Source: Tamilnaduibacter salinus
Lineage (GTDB): Bacteria; Pseudomonadota; Gammaproteobacteria; Pseudomonadales; Oleiphilaceae
Assembly (NCBI RefSeq): GCF_003096655.1
Contig: NZ_QEKQ01000006.1
Span: forward strand, 124,001 to 188,000
Length of the DNA: 64,000 bases
Direction: 5' to 3'
The notes beneath the pieces are model-generated. The model was not told the origin of the DNA and did not search any database. It saw only the letters and a program-made list of their open reading frames with translations. This document shows positions 29,150 to 36,722 of this stretch, piece after piece. Each line of letters starts with the position of its first letter. Position 1 is the first letter of the stretch. A program made the position numbers and the translations under genes.

Positions 29150-29200
29150 TGGTGCCCTGTCTGGCCAATTCGTTGGCCGACTGAGCCAGACAGGGCACCA
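29150..29200 (+). promoter_or_regulatory. Perfect 16-bp inverted repeat in the AsmA leader
   Basis: TGGTGCCCTGTCTGGC (29150-29165) pairs perfectly with GCCAGACAGGGCACCA (29185-29200). A second stem, GGCCAA-TTCG-TTGGCC (29163-29178), overlaps the end of the left arm, so the two folds partly compete. It lies 37 bases before the AsmA start codon. It may be a regulatory leader structure, an operator, or the terminator of an unseen transcript; no T-run follows. Confidence 0.6.
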
Positions 29201-29237
29201 CGCCCAACATGGATTCATTTAAAAGGATGCCCACGCT

Positions 29238-31418
29238 ATGAAAGCGCTTCGCTACGCCCTGATCGCGATTGCCGCCCTGTTCCTGTTGCTGGTCATCGCC
29301 GTCGGCATCGCCGTGGCCGTGATCAACCCCAACGACTACAAACCGCAGATCGAGAACGCCGTCGAGGAGAGCACCAACCTCGACCTGATCCTGACCGGGG
29401 ACATCGGCTGGTCCTTCATGCCGATCGGGCTGGAAATCAACGACGTGGAAGCGAAGCTCGACGACAGGCGCCTGGTCGCGCTGGACCGCCTGGAAGCGCG
29501 GGTCAGCCTGTGGTCGCTGATCACCATGTCGCCGGCCGTTCACACCTTCGCCCTGAGCGGGCTGGATGCGCACCTGGTCAAAAACAAGGAAGGGCAAGGG
29601 AACTGGACCCGGATCATGCCCGAGGGTGAGCCGGACGAGACCGCCACCCCGGAAAGCGAACCGGCAGAGCCCACATCCGCTGGCGGCGGCGAGCCGCTCG
29701 CCTTCAGCGTCGAAGAGGTGCTGATCGACAACGCCCGCCTGCATTACTCGGACGAAACCACGGGCCAGTCACTGACCCTTGAGAACGTCAGCGTGACCGC
29801 CCGGGATATCGCGCTTGGTAAGACTTTCCCGCTGGAACTGGGCTTCCGCGTCGCCACGAATCAACCGGAGCTGACCGTGAATGGCCAGCTCAGCGCAGCG
29901 CTGTCTGCCAACGAGGCCCTGAACGCCTTCACCCTGAACGACCTGGACGGCGAGTTTGATCTGACCGGTGCGCCCTTCAATGGCAACACCGTCACCGCCG
30001 GCATTGCCGGTAAAGCCAGCGCGAATCTCGACACCGAAACCGCCAGCCTCTCCGAACTGGTGGCCACCTTTGCCAACCTGGAACTGACCGCCAACCTGGA
30101 CGTGAAGGGCTTCGGCGCCGAACCGCAGCTTTCCGGCAACATCGACCTTGCCGAGTTCTCAATTCGCGACACGATGGACACCATGGGCCTGCCCGCCATC
30201 GAGACCCGTGATCCGGACGTGCTCAATGCCGCCGCCTTCTCCACGACCATCGGCGGCAAGCCGGGCGTCATCCGCCTGAGCGACCTGTTGCTGACGCTGG
30301 ACGACACACAGTTCCAGGGCGACGCCGGCCTGACGCTCGCCAACACCGGCATCAACCTCACACTCCAGGGCAACAGCCTGAACGTGGATCGCTACCTGCC
30401 GCCGAAGAAGGAGGGTGAGGAAAACGCACCAAGCGACGAGGAAACCGCCTCCTCAGACACGGCATCGACCGGCCAGACCGAGGAATCCGACCTGCTGCCA
30501 CTGGAAACCATCCGCTCGCTGGCACTGGACATCGACCTGGGCCTGGACGAACTGATCGCCAGTGGCCTGACCATCTCCAATCTCAAGGCCGTGGTGACCG
30601 CCGACAACGGCTTGGTCAACGTCAAACCGGTTTCCGGCGATCTGTATGACGGCAGCTTTAACCTCCAGGCCAAGCTCGATGCCCGCTCGGATAATCCCAA
30701 GTGGACCATCACAGAGCGCACGAAAAACGTCCAGATCCTGCCGCTGCTGATCGATCTGGCGGAAGTCGACATGCTGGAAGGCGGCGCCAACATCAGTGCC
30801 GACATCACCACACGCGGCAACCGCATCGCCACCCTGCGCAACAACGTGGCCGGCACCATCGACTTCAACCTGGACAAGGGCGCCTTCCGGGGCATGAACC
30901 TGACTCACCTGGCCTGCCAGGGCATTGCCATGGCCAATCAGGAAAGCCTCAGCACCAACGACTGGGGCGACAAGACACCCTTCAATGACATGAGCGGGCG
31001 ATTCACCATTGACGGCAACACCCTCACCAACAACGATCTGACCGCTGCCCTCGCCGGCATGAAGCTGGGCGGGAAAGGCACGGTGGACGCGAAGGAACGG
31101 GTGCTCGACTATGAGGCCGGCCTGCGCGTGGTTGGTGAGATCCACCGGGACGAAGCCTGCCGCGTCACGAAGTACGTGGAAGGGACCGTCATCCCCGTCG
31201 AATGCCGCGGCGATCTGGCCGGTGATCCCGCCGCGCTGTGCTCCTTCGACGGCTCACGCTTCCGCGACACCCTGAAGGACATGGCCGCCAACGCCGCGAA
31301 GCAGAAAGCCAAAGAAGAAGTCGACAAGGCCAAGGAAAAAGCGAAGAAAAAGGCCGAGGAAACGATCAAGGAAAAGCTGGGCGATGAAGTCGGCGACAAA
31401 CTGAAGAACCTGTTCTGA
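29238..31418 (+). CDS. AsmA family protein
   Basis: A 726-residue protein with an N-terminal membrane helix (about residues 5-30) and a large periplasmic AsmA-like domain. The N-terminal IAVAVINPNDYKPQIENAV and the C-terminal DFNLDKGAFRGMNL and MAGMKLGGKGT-type segments fit COG2982. AsmA-like proteins are repeating beta-groove bridge proteins involved in phospholipid transport to the outer membrane. An acidic low-complexity linker (about 393-420) and a Lys/Glu-rich C-terminal helix (about 675-720) are notable. Its stop is two bases before mutY, so the two are probably co-transcribed, an arrangement also known in other gammaproteobacteria. Confidence 0.88.
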   Translation: MKALRYALIAIAALFLLLVIAVGIAVAVINPNDYKPQIENAVEESTNLDLILTGDIGWSFMPIGLEINDVEAKLDDRRLVALDRLEARVSLWSLITMSPAVHTFALSGLDAHLVKNKEGQGNWTRIMPEGEPDETATPESEPAEPTSAGGGEPLAFSVEEVLIDNARLHYSDETTGQSLTLENVSVTARDIALGKTFPLELGFRVATNQPELTVNGQLSAALSANEALNAFTLNDLDGEFDLTGAPFNGNTVTAGIAGKASANLDTETASLSELVATFANLELTANLDVKGFGAEPQLSGNIDLAEFSIRDTMDTMGLPAIETRDPDVLNAAAFSTTIGGKPGVIRLSDLLLTLDDTQFQGDAGLTLANTGINLTLQGNSLNVDRYLPPKKEGEENAPSDEETASSDTASTGQTEESDLLPLETIRSLALDIDLGLDELIASGLTISNLKAVVTADNGLVNVKPVSGDLYDGSFNLQAKLDARSDNPKWTITERTKNVQILPLLIDLAEVDMLEGGANISADITTRGNRIATLRNNVAGTIDFNLDKGAFRGMNLTHLACQGIAMANQESLSTNDWGDKTPFNDMSGRFTIDGNTLTNNDLTAALAGMKLGGKGTVDAKERVLDYEAGLRVVGEIHRDEACRVTKYVEGTVIPVECRGDLAGDPAALCSFDGSRFRDTLKDMAANAAKQKAKEEVDKAKEKAKKKAEETIKEKLGDEVGDKLKNLF

Positions 31419-31420
31419 CG

Positions 31421-32500
31421 ATGACCGACACCTTCGCCGAACGACTGCTCGACTGGTACGACCGCCACGGCCGCAAGGACCTGCCGTGGCACCACAACCA
31501 GACGCCGTACAGGGTCTGGGTCTCAGAGATCATGCTCCAGCAGACCCAGGTCGCCACGGTCATCCCCTACTTCCGGGCGTTCATGGAGCGCTTCCCGGAC
31601 GTGCGGGCGCTGGCCGAGGCACCGACAGACGATGTGCTGCAGCACTGGTCCGGGCTGGGCTACTACGCCCGTGCCCGCAACCTCCAGAAAGCCGCACAGG
31701 CTGTTATGGCGGAGCACGGCGGCGAATTCCCGACCAATCAGGACGCGCTCGAAGCCCTCCCCGGCATCGGCCGCTCCACCGCGGCGGCGATTCTCGCCCA
31801 GTCCCACGGCATCCGCGCGGCGATTCTCGATGGCAACGTCAAACGTGTACTGGCCCGCTACCACGCCGTCCACGGCTGGCCGGGCCGGACCGCCGTCGTA
31901 CGCGAGCTCTGGCGGCACGCCGAGGCGCACACGCCCGACACGCGCATCCGCGACTACACCCAGGCCATCATGGATCTGGGCGCGATGGTCTGCGGCCGCC
32001 GCCAGCCAGACTGCCACCTCTGCCCGGTCAACGACGGCTGCGAGGCACACGCTCAGGGCCTGACCGAACACCTCCCGGAGCGCAAGCCAAAGAAAGCCAA
32101 ACCCCAGAAGGAAACCTGGGCGCTGGTGCTGGAAGACGGCGACGGCCGGCTGCTGATGGAGCGCCGCCCGCCCAACGGCATCTGGGGCGGCCTCTGGAGC
32201 CTCCCGGAACTGGACCCGGCCATCACCCTCGACGAACTGCCCGAAGCCGTTGAGCGCCAACTGGGGCTCGCCTGCAGCGAACCGGACCCACTGCCCGACG
32301 TTCGCCACACCTTCAGCCACTACCACCTGCAGATCCACCCAGTGCGCATGGTCGTGCAGGGCCAGACGGCGATCGCCGACAACGACCAGTCCTTCGTCGC
32401 CGAATCATCGATTCCCGAACTCGGCCTGCCCGCGCCAATCCGGAAACTACTGGAATCGAGACACCAGACATCATTGCTGGAAGGAACCGACGCAGTTTAA
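31421..32500 (+). CDS. mutY: Adenine DNA glycosylase MutY
   Basis: A 359-residue base-excision enzyme removing adenine mispaired with 8-oxoguanine. The helix-hairpin-helix [13 protein letters not shown] with catalytic Asp ([15 protein letters not shown]), the [12 protein letters not shown] segment and the [4Fe-4S] ligands C-x6-C-x2-C-x5-C (about residues 190-206) are intact. A C-terminal NUDIX-like 8-oxoG recognition domain (about 225-355) follows. It needs an Fe-S cluster, hence depends on systems such as Suf at 3-9.6 kb. It is next to yggX, as in E. coli. Confidence 0.96.
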   Translation: MTDTFAERLLDWYDRHGRKDLPWHHNQTPYRVWVSEIMLQQTQVATVIPYFRAFMERFPDVRALAEAPTDDVLQHWSGLGYYARARNLQKAAQAVMAEHGGEFPTNQDALEALPGIGRSTAAAILAQSHGIRAAILDGNVKRVLARYHAVHGWPGRTAVVRELWRHAEAHTPDTRIRDYTQAIMDLGAMVCGRRQPDCHLCPVNDGCEAHAQGLTEHLPERKPKKAKPQKETWALVLEDGDGRLLMERRPPNGIWGGLWSLPELDPAITLDELPEAVERQLGLACSEPDPLPDVRHTFSHYHLQIHPVRMVVQGQTAIADNDQSFVAESSIPELGLPAPIRKLLESRHQTSLLEGTDAV

Positions 32501-32521
32501 GGTTCCCCCAACACGGAGGCT

Positions 32522-32626
32522 CGCCCCGGTGGTCTTGCCGACAGACCGTCAGATGCCACGGATGGCATCTGCCGAGCGTACAGGGATGTATTCACAGCGT
32601 GTCTTGTCGGCAAGACCACCGGGGCG
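32522..32626. repeat. Palindromic intergenic element between mutY and yggX
   Basis: A perfect 22-bp inverted repeat: arm 1 at 32522-32543 (CGCCCCGGTGGTCTTGCCG...) and arm 2 at 32605-32626 (...CGGCAAGACCACCGGGGCG). The 61-base spacer contains another perfect stem, AGATGCCA-CGGA-TGGCATCT (about 32551-32570). Its fold is a long stem with a side hairpin. It sits inside the mutY-yggX transcript and could adjust the ratio of the two. It looks like a dispersed repeat, but only one copy is in this window. Confidence 0.8.
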
Positions 32627-32661
32627 GGCCGGACCGGAGACTCCAAAACGAGGACACCCGA

Positions 32662-32943
32662 ATGAGCCGCACCGTCTTTTGCCGCAAATACCAGAAAGAA
32701 ATGGAAGGCCTCGACTACCCGCCCATGCCCGGCGCCAAAGGCGAGGAAATCTGGAAAACCGTCTCCAAGCAGGCCTGGCAGGAGTGGCAGAACGAGCAGA
32801 CCATGCTCATCAACGAAAAACACCTGAACATGATGGACCCGTTCGCCCGCAAATACCTCAAGTCGCAGATGGAGAAGTTCCTCGACAACGAGCCCTTCGA
32901 CCAGGCCGAGGGCTTCGTGCCACCCGAGGACGACAAAAACTGA
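32662..32943 (+). CDS. yggX: Oxidative damage protection protein YggX
   Basis: A 93-residue YggX, a small iron-trafficking-related protein that protects Fe-S enzymes from oxidation. The N-terminal [21 protein letters not shown] with its key Cys7, and [17 protein letters not shown], are diagnostic. The start at 32662 gives the standard N-terminus. It follows mutY after the palindromic element, the same pairing as in E. coli. Confidence 0.95.
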   Translation: MSRTVFCRKYQKEMEGLDYPPMPGAKGEEIWKTVSKQAWQEWQNEQTMLINEKHLNMMDPFARKYLKSQMEKFLDNEPFDQAEGFVPPEDDKN

Positions 32944-32983
32944 TCACCGATTGGCCGATCTCACCGATTTTCCGGCCCGGCCC

Positions 32984-33012
32984 TTGACTCAAAAACGGGA
33001 AATCGGTTTAAT
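32984..33012 (+). promoter_or_regulatory. tRNA-Phe promoter
   Basis: TTGACT (32984-32989), a 17-base spacer and TTTAAT (33007-33012), followed by a GC-rich stretch (AGCGCCCC) as is usual for stringently controlled stable RNA promoters. The transcript would run through the duplicated leader into tRNA-Phe. Confidence 0.7.
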
Positions 33013-33040
33013 AGCGCCCCGTTGCTCGCGGGGTATCCCC

Positions 33041-33265
33041 AGCAGCGGAGCAGCCGGAAAGCTGCCGGTGTCAGGCGAGCACCGACATCAAAACCGTCGA
33101 CAATGTGCCCGGATAGCTCAGTTGGGTGAGGCAAGCGGTTACAAAGCAACGCTTTGTGCGCAGCCGAACGACGCAAATCTACGATTTGCGGCAGGAGCTA
33201 GCAGTGGAGCAGCCGGAAGGCTGCCGGTGTCAGGCAAGCACTGAACAAAAAATTGCTGACAATGT
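33041..33265 (+). repeat. Tandem duplication of the tRNA-Phe leader and a truncated tRNA 5' end
   Basis: Bases 33041-33106 and 33200-33265 are two copies of the same 66-base leader (with several mismatches), offset by exactly 159 bases. Each runs straight into tRNA-Phe sequence. In the first copy only about the first 25 bases of the tRNA remain (33107 to about 33131). The body is replaced by a block with two tight hairpins, ACAAAGC-AAC-GCTTTGT (about 33139-33155) and CGCAAATC-TAC-GATTTGCG (about 33172-33190). The second copy leads to the full tRNA. Confidence 0.8.
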
Positions 33266-33341
33266 GCCCGGATAGCTCAGTCGGTAGAGCAGTGGATTGA
33301 AAATCCTCGTGTCGGTGGTTCGATTCCGCCTCCGGGCACCA
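33266..33341 (+). tRNA. tRNA-Phe (GAA)
   Basis: A 76-nt cloverleaf with encoded CCA. The acceptor stem GCCCGGA pairs with TCCGGGC, the D-loop is AGCTCAGTCGGTAGAGC, the anticodon loop TTGAAAA gives GAA, and the T-arm holds GGTTCGATTCC. It closely resembles E. coli tRNA-Phe. A Rho-independent terminator follows at 33354-33385. Its 3' half and downstream sequence recur at 36039-36130. Confidence 0.97.
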
Positions 33342-33353
33342 CGAATTCTGAAA

Positions 33354-33385
33354 GCCCCCAGCGCCTTTGGTGTTGGGGGCTTTTT
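33354..33385 (+). terminator. Rho-independent terminator of tRNA-Phe
   Basis: GCCCCCA and TGGGGGC form the base of a stem (extended by GCGCC/GGTGT pairs) followed by TTTTT. It starts 13 bases after the CCA end. A diverged second copy lies at 36098-36129. Confidence 0.85.
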
Positions 33386-33397
33386 CGTTGGTCGAGA

Positions 33398-33660
33398 TCA
33401 CGCATTCCAACGTTCTCTTCGCTCAATGCTCTCCTGAGCGATGCCAAGCTTCAAAAGGATATCGACTTTGTTGTCACTTAACTGAGCAGGAAAGCGAATC
33501 AGGGAAAAATCCGCTGCCGCAGACGCCTTATCCAGAAATTCGTCGCGCTCTTGCCTCTTCTATGGTCGGTGATTCTTGTCATCCGGCTCGATCGACCAAA
33601 ACAGGCTCGAAGGGGTTTCCGATCAACAACGACGATCTCGACGTACTGGCTTTTTTCCGG
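33398..33660 (-). pseudogene. Degraded DUF2726-like (endonuclease-fold) gene remnant
   Basis: Reading the minus strand from about 33660 gives PEKSQYVEIVVVDRKPL, then, after one or two frame changes near 33600-33620, IEPDDKNHRP, an in-frame TAG at about 33560, and KRQERDEFLDKASAAADFSLIRFPA, quoted here only in part as RQERDEFLDKA and FSLIRFPAQLS, ending at a TGA at 33398-33400. The order IE-DD-H ... R-x-R-D-x-F-LD ... LIR-PA is that of DUF2726 proteins, a restriction-endonuclease-like fold. The frame breaks and stop show it is dead. The assignment rests on pattern recall. Confidence 0.5.
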
Positions 33661-33817
33661 TTACGGGCGAAATACCACGCCTATGGGCACCATGAGATGG
33701 TCCAACTGATTCAGTCCACCTCATTTCCCAGCCTCGCGCATTCAAACCGAATACCCTGGAAGCAGGCCGCCAGAACGCCTGGCTCAACACTTATTCTCCC
33801 TTTCGGTTCGAAGGCGA

Positions 33818-34228
33818 TTACTGATCAAGGGAAACCCGAACCGTTCTTTCTTCAGGACCCTTTTCAAAGGACACATCTTCAAACAACGGCTCACCAAAGC
33901 CTGCTTCGCCGCTAAACCCATAATGCTCCGTAGGTATGCCGACAAAGTTCTTGCTCAGGCTATGATTGCCATCCTCATCGACGTACGCAGCAATGGCATA
34001 AAGGCCAGGCTCGACGTCTTTCAGCGTCAACTTCATGGACTCGCCACTCCATCGCTTTCGTATTCCCACCAAAGGCTTGCCATCTGGAAATTCAGAATCT
34101 TTATCAAAAAGCGCGAGGCTTAGCTCTCCTAGCAACGGTTCACTGCTGTTCAGGGAAACGGTAATGGTCTCCGCCGAAAGTGCGCCACTGAAACCGATCA
34201 CCGGCAACATCAACGCTAGCATTTTCAT
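33818..34228 (-). CDS. DUF2141 family exported protein
   Basis: A 136-residue protein with a signal peptide (cleavage after ALSA, about residue 19). The mature domain matches DUF2141: AIAAYVDEDGNHSLSKNFVGIPTEHYGFS, seen as YVDEDGN and GIPTEHYGFSGEAGFGEP, then FEDVSF. The family is a small beta-sandwich of unknown role, often with a Ca-binding-like DxDGN loop. It lies 32 bases downstream of the PadR gene and is probably in its operon. It is inside the tRNA-Phe island. Confidence 0.85.
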   Translation of the reverse strand: MKMLALMLPVIGFSGALSAETITVSLNSSEPLLGELSLALFDKDSEFPDGKPLVGIRKRWSGESMKLTLKDVEPGLYAIAAYVDEDGNHSLSKNFVGIPTEHYGFSGEAGFGEPLFEDVSFEKGPEERTVRVSLDQ

Positions 34229-34260
34229 AGATTTCTCCTCTCTTTCGACAGATTTGGCGC

Positions 34261-34800
34261 TTATTTCTCTTTCTCAATCACGCTCAAGGCATTGTCGGAC
34301 CATTCGAGCCAGGACCGGTTGACGTCGATCCCCCGCAAAAGCGCGAGATGCTGAAGCCTGTAATGAAACGGCAGGTTCTCCGGATCGGAAAAGTAACGCG
34401 ACTCAATTGCCAGATAGCGATCCAAAGTCGCCTGCCAATGGATCCTATGTCCCTCAATTTCTGCCTTGAGGTTGGCTATATCCCATAGCTCACCGGCGAA
34501 CATTTTAAGCAACAGGGGATCCCGTACTCTCGGTCGTTCTGAAGGCTCATTTACCCACTCCGCCAGGTCTCCGCGGCCGCGCTCAGTAATGGCATACACC
34601 TTTCGGTCCGGTTTATCGCTTTGCGGCACTTCTTCAAACGTCACGCATTTCTCGTCACGCAACTTCGCAAGTTCACGATAGGTTTGCTGGTGACTGGCAT
34701 TCCAGACATTTCCCATTCGCTCTCGAAGCAACTGCGTCAACTCGTATCCGGTTGCCCGGGATTCGTTCAGGCAGCTCAGCAGCGCATATTTGAGAGCCAT
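34261..34800 (-). CDS. PadR family transcriptional regulator
   Basis: A 179-residue regulator. The N-terminal winged helix (ALLSCLNESRATGYELTQLL, ASHQQTYRELAKLRDE, VYAITERG) is a standard PadR domain, and the C-terminal half (about 95-175) is the Vir_act_alpha_C dimerisation helix pair. PadR repressors usually bind palindromes in their own promoter and respond to aromatic or toxic compounds. A perfect palindrome at 34845-34866 lies 45 bases before its start and faces the divergent DUF2306 gene. Confidence 0.9.
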   Translation of the reverse strand: MALKYALLSCLNESRATGYELTQLLRERMGNVWNASHQQTYRELAKLRDEKCVTFEEVPQSDKPDRKVYAITERGRGDLAEWVNEPSERPRVRDPLLLKMFAGELWDIANLKAEIEGHRIHWQATLDRYLAIESRYFSDPENLPFHYRLQHLALLRGIDVNRSWLEWSDNALSVIEKEK

Positions 34801-34844
34801 TGCTGTGTTCTCCTTCTCTCAGCCCTATCGAGCGACCAATAAAC

Positions 34845-34866
34845 TATATGCACATTGTTGCATATA
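34845..34866. promoter_or_regulatory. Palindromic operator between padR-type and DUF2306 genes
   Basis: TATATGCA (34845-34852) and TGCATATA (34859-34866) are perfect inverted repeats around the 6-base centre CATTGT. It lies in the divergent promoter region of the PadR gene and the DUF2306 gene. The ATGCA...TGCAT architecture and placement fit autoregulation by the PadR protein, which would also control the membrane-protein gene. Confidence 0.7.
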
Positions 34867-34923
34867 AGTATTCTGTGCGTAAAATGATCAACACACTCGG
34901 ACGTCCGACTTGGAGAAGTTTTA

Positions 34924-35316
34924 ATGAATCTGGAGTTGTTCGCTCAGGCGTCGTTGCCCATACAGTGGCATGTCGTATTGGCAGCCATCGCCGTCGTCAT
35001 CGGCGGATTGCAGCTAGTTCTTCCGAGAGGAACCCGAGTTCATCGGATAGCGGGATGGAGCTGGGTAGTTTTCATGGCGGCCGTATCTCTGACCTCGTTT
35101 TTCATCCACGAAATCCAGCTGTGGGGTCTATGGAGCCCTATTCACGGGCTGTCGATATTTACCCTGATTATCTTGGGAGTTGGCGTCTGGGCGGCAAGGG
35201 TTGGTAAACACAGAACCCATGCAATCACCATGTCTGCAACCTACTTCTTAGCTCTGATTTTAACGGGCGCCCTGACCCTGTTACCTGGTCGGATGATGCA
35301 CGAAATGCTGCTTTAA
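34924..35316 (+). CDS. DUF2306 family small membrane protein
   Basis: A 130-residue inner-membrane protein with four predicted helices (about residues 16-34, 44-62, 72-90, 102-120). The LPRGTRVHRIAGWSWV motif after helix 1 and HRTHAITMSATYF before helix 4 fit DUF2306, a four-helix family of unknown function with conserved histidines (His16, His40, His97, His100) that might bind metal or haem. GGAGAAG precedes the ATG. It is divergent from the PadR gene and probably its target. Confidence 0.8.
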   Translation: MNLELFAQASLPIQWHVVLAAIAVVIGGLQLVLPRGTRVHRIAGWSWVVFMAAVSLTSFFIHEIQLWGLWSPIHGLSIFTLIILGVGVWAARVGKHRTHAITMSATYFLALILTGALTLLPGRMMHEMLL

Positions 35317-35569
35317 AAAGTACCAGTCGCAGCCAGCTCTCTGATGACTTGGATGGTTTCAATATCTACCGTTAAGCAAGCTTGCTCTGCGCATAGCTCA
35401 TAGGTCGTTGAACCAAGGTCATTTTCATACTGTTGGCGTGATAGCTAAAGCATACAAACAAGGCGCCAGGCTCTGCCCCCCCCCAATGCCCTTGACGAGA
35501 CTGTCCAAAAACCGTGACAGATCCGAAACAATGTCGACTTCTCAAGCGGCTATCAGAGAGCACCGACAC
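35317..35569. other. Non-coding stretch inside the island
   Basis: No convincing gene in 253 bases. A run of nine C (35476-35484) is the only striking element. The short frames on both strands lack ribosome-binding sites and family resemblance. It separates the DUF2306 gene from the converging orphan gene and holds none of the CCACGGAA repeats. Confidence 0.6.
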
Positions 35570-35956
35570 TCACCGACTACGCAAGTTCTTTAATCGAAGA
35601 CAGGCGTTCGTTTTGTAAGCGTCGTTTCGCTTGGTCGGCTCGTCCCTATACTGTTCGCGCCAGAACTGGCACATCTGACGGGCACTTCGAAGGTTTCGGC
35701 GGTGCTGTTGAGCCTTTTCCCTCTCTTCAGCTGTTGGCCCAGACGGTTTGGAAATGGTCGAGAGATCCGGCTCCCAGTCGATGGGAGGCGCTGTGTGGGT
35801 CGAGTCGTCGTGATGGTACGGGGAATCACTCGACTCAAAGACACTATCCATCGCCCCGACCAGTTCCGACATGACCCACGCCCATAACGCGGTCATGATG
35901 GCGATGGTTATCAGATTGCCGACCACGATGGCCGCGACGAGCCGAAGAAACTTCAT
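35570..35956 (-). CDS. Membrane-anchored orphan protein
   Basis: A 128-residue protein. The ATG at 35956, preceded by GGGAGAG, puts a membrane helix at residues 4-28 (VAAIVVGNLITIAIMTALWAWV). A His/Asp-rich linker (SSDSPYHHDDSTH) and a charged C-terminal helical region with two cysteines (MCQFWREQYR and NACLRLKNL) follow. I recognise no family with certainty, though the C-WREQYR...C pattern recalls small marine-gammaproteobacterial envelope proteins. It is the last gene before the right end of the island. Confidence 0.6.
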   Translation of the reverse strand: MKFLRLVAAIVVGNLITIAIMTALWAWVMSELVGAMDSVFESSDSPYHHDDSTHTAPPIDWEPDLSTISKPSGPTAEEREKAQQHRRNLRSARQMCQFWREQYRDEPTKRNDAYKTNACLRLKNLRSR

Positions 35957-36038
35957 GCGCTCACTCTCCCTGTTGAAGGCACTACAGCGCATGCTATCGA
36001 CCCCGATTCAGGTGTCAACGAAGTGTCCACCACAGATG

Positions 36039-36085
36039 GTGGTTTGAAACCCTCGTGTGGGTGATTCAATCCCGCCCGGGCACCA
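36039..36085 (+). other. Duplicated 3' half of tRNA-Phe (att-like remnant)
   Basis: This matches the tRNA-Phe from the anticodon stem to CCA (33292-33341), with about seven substitutions and three missing bases, so it cannot form a tRNA. The downstream 45 bases including the terminator also match. It marks the right end of the island. Confidence 0.75.
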
Positions 36086-36097
36086 CGAATTCTGGAA

Positions 36098-36129
36098 GCC
36101 CCCGGCGCCTACCACGCTGGGGGCTTTTT
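36098..36129 (+). terminator. Second copy of the tRNA-Phe terminator
   Basis: GCCCCC ... GGGGGC stem followed by TTTTT, homologous to the terminator at 33354-33385. It lies 40 bases before the CoA pyrophosphatase start and insulates that gene from the island. Confidence 0.75.
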
Positions 36130-36168
36130 CGTTACGGTGCGGTTATCCCAGAAACAAGACCGCCCACC

Positions 36169-36714
36169 ATGCCAACGCTTCACACCCTCCGCCCCCAGAA
36201 AATCCCCCTACGCCGCTACCTGGCCCGCGCGTCAGTCGCCCTGATCCACCGGACCAATTCGTCGGGCGAGCAGGAGCTGCTTTTCATCCAACGCGCCGTT
36301 CGGGATGGCGATCCGTGGTCCGGAGACATGGCGTTTCCCGGTGGGCGGATGGAAGCTCAGGATCGGAATCCGCAGCGGACGGCGGAGCGGGAGACGCTGG
36401 AGGAAACGGGTCTGGATCTGGCGTCGCACGGTGAGCTGGAGGGGCGTCTGGCGGAGTTGGTGACGCGAGAGCACAGCCGTTGGCGGCCGATGGTGGTGAC
36501 GCCGTATGTGTATCGGTGGCGGGGGCCTGAGGATTCAATGCAGAATCACGAGGTGGATCGGATGGTGTGGATTCCCCACACAGATCTCGTGCGTTCCGTC
36601 CGACTCTGGCGGACGTCGCTGGGCACCCTGCGAGTGCCCTGCTACCGGTACGATGGGCACTGCATCTGGGGCCTAAGCTACAGCATGCTCCGGGACTTCC
36701 AGCGCCGCGCGTGA
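36169..36714 (+). CDS. NUDIX CoA pyrophosphatase (NudL-like)
   Basis: A 181-residue NUDIX hydrolase. The UPF0035-type signature FPGGRMEAQDRNPQRTAERETLEETGL contains the NUDIX box (seen as GGRMEAQD and TAERETLEETG) and, with the upstream LLFIQRA, fits the CoA pyrophosphatase group that cleaves CoA or acyl-CoA to phosphopantetheine and adenosine diphosphate. The start at 36169 is the first ATG after the island-end terminator. It stands alone, converging on the acidic-peptide gene. Confidence 0.85.
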   Translation: MPTLHTLRPQKIPLRRYLARASVALIHRTNSSGEQELLFIQRAVRDGDPWSGDMAFPGGRMEAQDRNPQRTAERETLEETGLDLASHGELEGRLAELVTREHSRWRPMVVTPYVYRWRGPEDSMQNHEVDRMVWIPHTDLVRSVRLWRTSLGTLRVPCYRYDGHCIWGLSYSMLRDFQRRA

Positions 36715-36722
36715 CGGCTCAC

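Larger units (their letters stand above)
33332..36094. mobile_element. tRNA-Phe-bounded genomic island (no integrase seen)
   Basis: The 3' half of tRNA-Phe plus downstream terminator (33292-33390) recurs in diverged form at 36039-36130. An identical 19-base core, CCGGGCACCACGAATTCTG, lies at 33332-33350 and 36076-36094, like attL/attR of an element that enters the 3' end of a tRNA gene. The enclosed 2.7 kb looks less GC-rich than its flanks and carries accessory genes: a DUF2726 remnant, a DUF2141 protein, a PadR regulator, a DUF2306 protein and an orphan. No recombinase gene remains, so it is an old or non-autonomous insertion, or a duplication. Confidence 0.65.

Noticed and set aside
33367-33915. 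182-codon plus-strand frame in the island
   Set aside because: Runs through the tRNA terminator end and antisense to a decayed minus-strand gene and part of the DUF2141 gene; no ribosome-binding site.
35476-35484. Nine-C homopolymer as a phase-variation tract
   Set aside because: It lies in no gene or clear promoter, so switching has no visible target.
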